Origin: an uncultured Collinsella sp.
Lineage (GTDB): Bacteria; Actinomycetota; Coriobacteriia; Coriobacteriales; Coriobacteriaceae
Assembly: GCA_900541785.1 (NCBI GenBank)
Contig: UQKY01000041.1
Location: 1-21,361 of the forward strand
DNA: 21,361 nucleotides
Direction: 5' to 3'
The notes beneath the pieces were generated by a model. The model saw only the letters and a list, made by a program, of their open reading frames with translations, ran no database searches and had not been told where the DNA came from. The position numbers were made by a program, and so were the translations under genes. Shown here in pieces: positions 21,141 to 21,361 of this stretch. Within the stretch, counting starts at the first letter, position 1; the number at the start of each line of letters is the position of its first letter.

Positions 21141-21361
21141 TATTTGTCACTACCCGGGTGTAAACAACCTATTGGCACAGAACAGCTAGAACAACCGATG
21201 CCGCCTCACTGCGCCGAGAAACCCCCGGCGCCGTGAGGCGGGCGGCGGAGTGAGCCAACAGCAAAGCCATGCCGCTATTAGTAGCCTGTCGCCAGCAATC
21301 TGCAAGGGTTGATTTTCAATCTCAACGCAACAGCCTGAACGGACCCCGCGTTTCCGCAGCT
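21141..21361. other. Gene-free right end with a 15-bp imperfect hairpin
   Basis: CCGCCTCACTGCGCCG (21201-21216) pairs with CGGCGCCGTGAGGCGG (21226-21241), one mismatch, loop AGAAACCCC. No U-run follows on either strand. Otherwise I see no ORF of note, tRNA or repeat. The transposon end is presumably near 21150 but I cannot place the terminal repeat because the partner end is deleted. Confidence 0.5.

Overview
The window looks like chromosomal DNA from a high-GC anaerobic gut actinobacterium of the class Coriobacteriia, most like Collinsella. This is inferred from codon use, the LanFEG transporter, a divergent second type IIA topoisomerase pair, a LAxTG-type sorting signal, and PadR/HAAS and IS481-type genes; no 16S or other marker is present. 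GC content is mosaic. The ends (about 1-2.0 kb and 19.5-21.1 kb) are very GC-rich, while about 2.39-3.9 kb is clearly poorer in GC and probably acquired.

Layout. 1-1850 (-): a translationally coupled lantibiotic-immunity-type ABC transporter (ATPase, permease, partial second permease). 2017-2373: a scar in which the first 33 codons of a TetR-type regulator run directly into the last ~75 codons of a type I restriction specificity subunit (HsdS). 2464-3699: an AAA_14/DUF4143 ATPase, followed by a strong terminator. 3947-6391: a MerR regulator (-) diverging from an operator-promoter that reads into a broken flavoprotein gene, a carboxymuconolactone-decarboxylase/cupin fusion and an alpha/beta-hydrolase; an intact Fe-S flavoprotein follows at 6539-7069. 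7083-7711: a 66-nt inverted repeat, a heavily deleted ATPase pseudogene (-) and 19-bp tandem repeats.

7867-12150 (-): a two-gene operon for a type IIA topoisomerase (B then A subunit), Topo IV-like rather than gyrase-like, with its own promoter. 12153-12469: a divergent control region with two adjacent perfect palindromes and an XRE promoter with repeated operator-like boxes. 12470-13294: XRE regulator plus a four-helix membrane protein. A bidirectional terminator separates them from a 1455-residue exported, probably wall-anchored protein (13384-17751, -), which lies behind a LuxR-type regulator (17909-18913, -).

18940-19503 holds one doubtful small ORF and otherwise nothing I recognise. 19504-20797 is a PadR / HAAS membrane protein / short membrane protein operon with a good promoter. 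Its third gene stops exactly where a truncated IS481-type transposase (-) begins. That transposase start is buried in an 11-bp stem-loop. The last 220 bases hold one long imperfect hairpin and no gene.

The window contains at least five gene remnants (TetR, HsdS, flavoprotein, ATPase, transposase), so it is a decaying accessory region around a conserved topoisomerase operon. The most interesting candidates are the Tat-plus-sortase giant surface protein with its LuxR regulator, the MerR-controlled CMD-cupin/hydrolase/flavoprotein set, the paired palindromes between topoisomerase and XRE genes, and the RNA-occluded transposase start.
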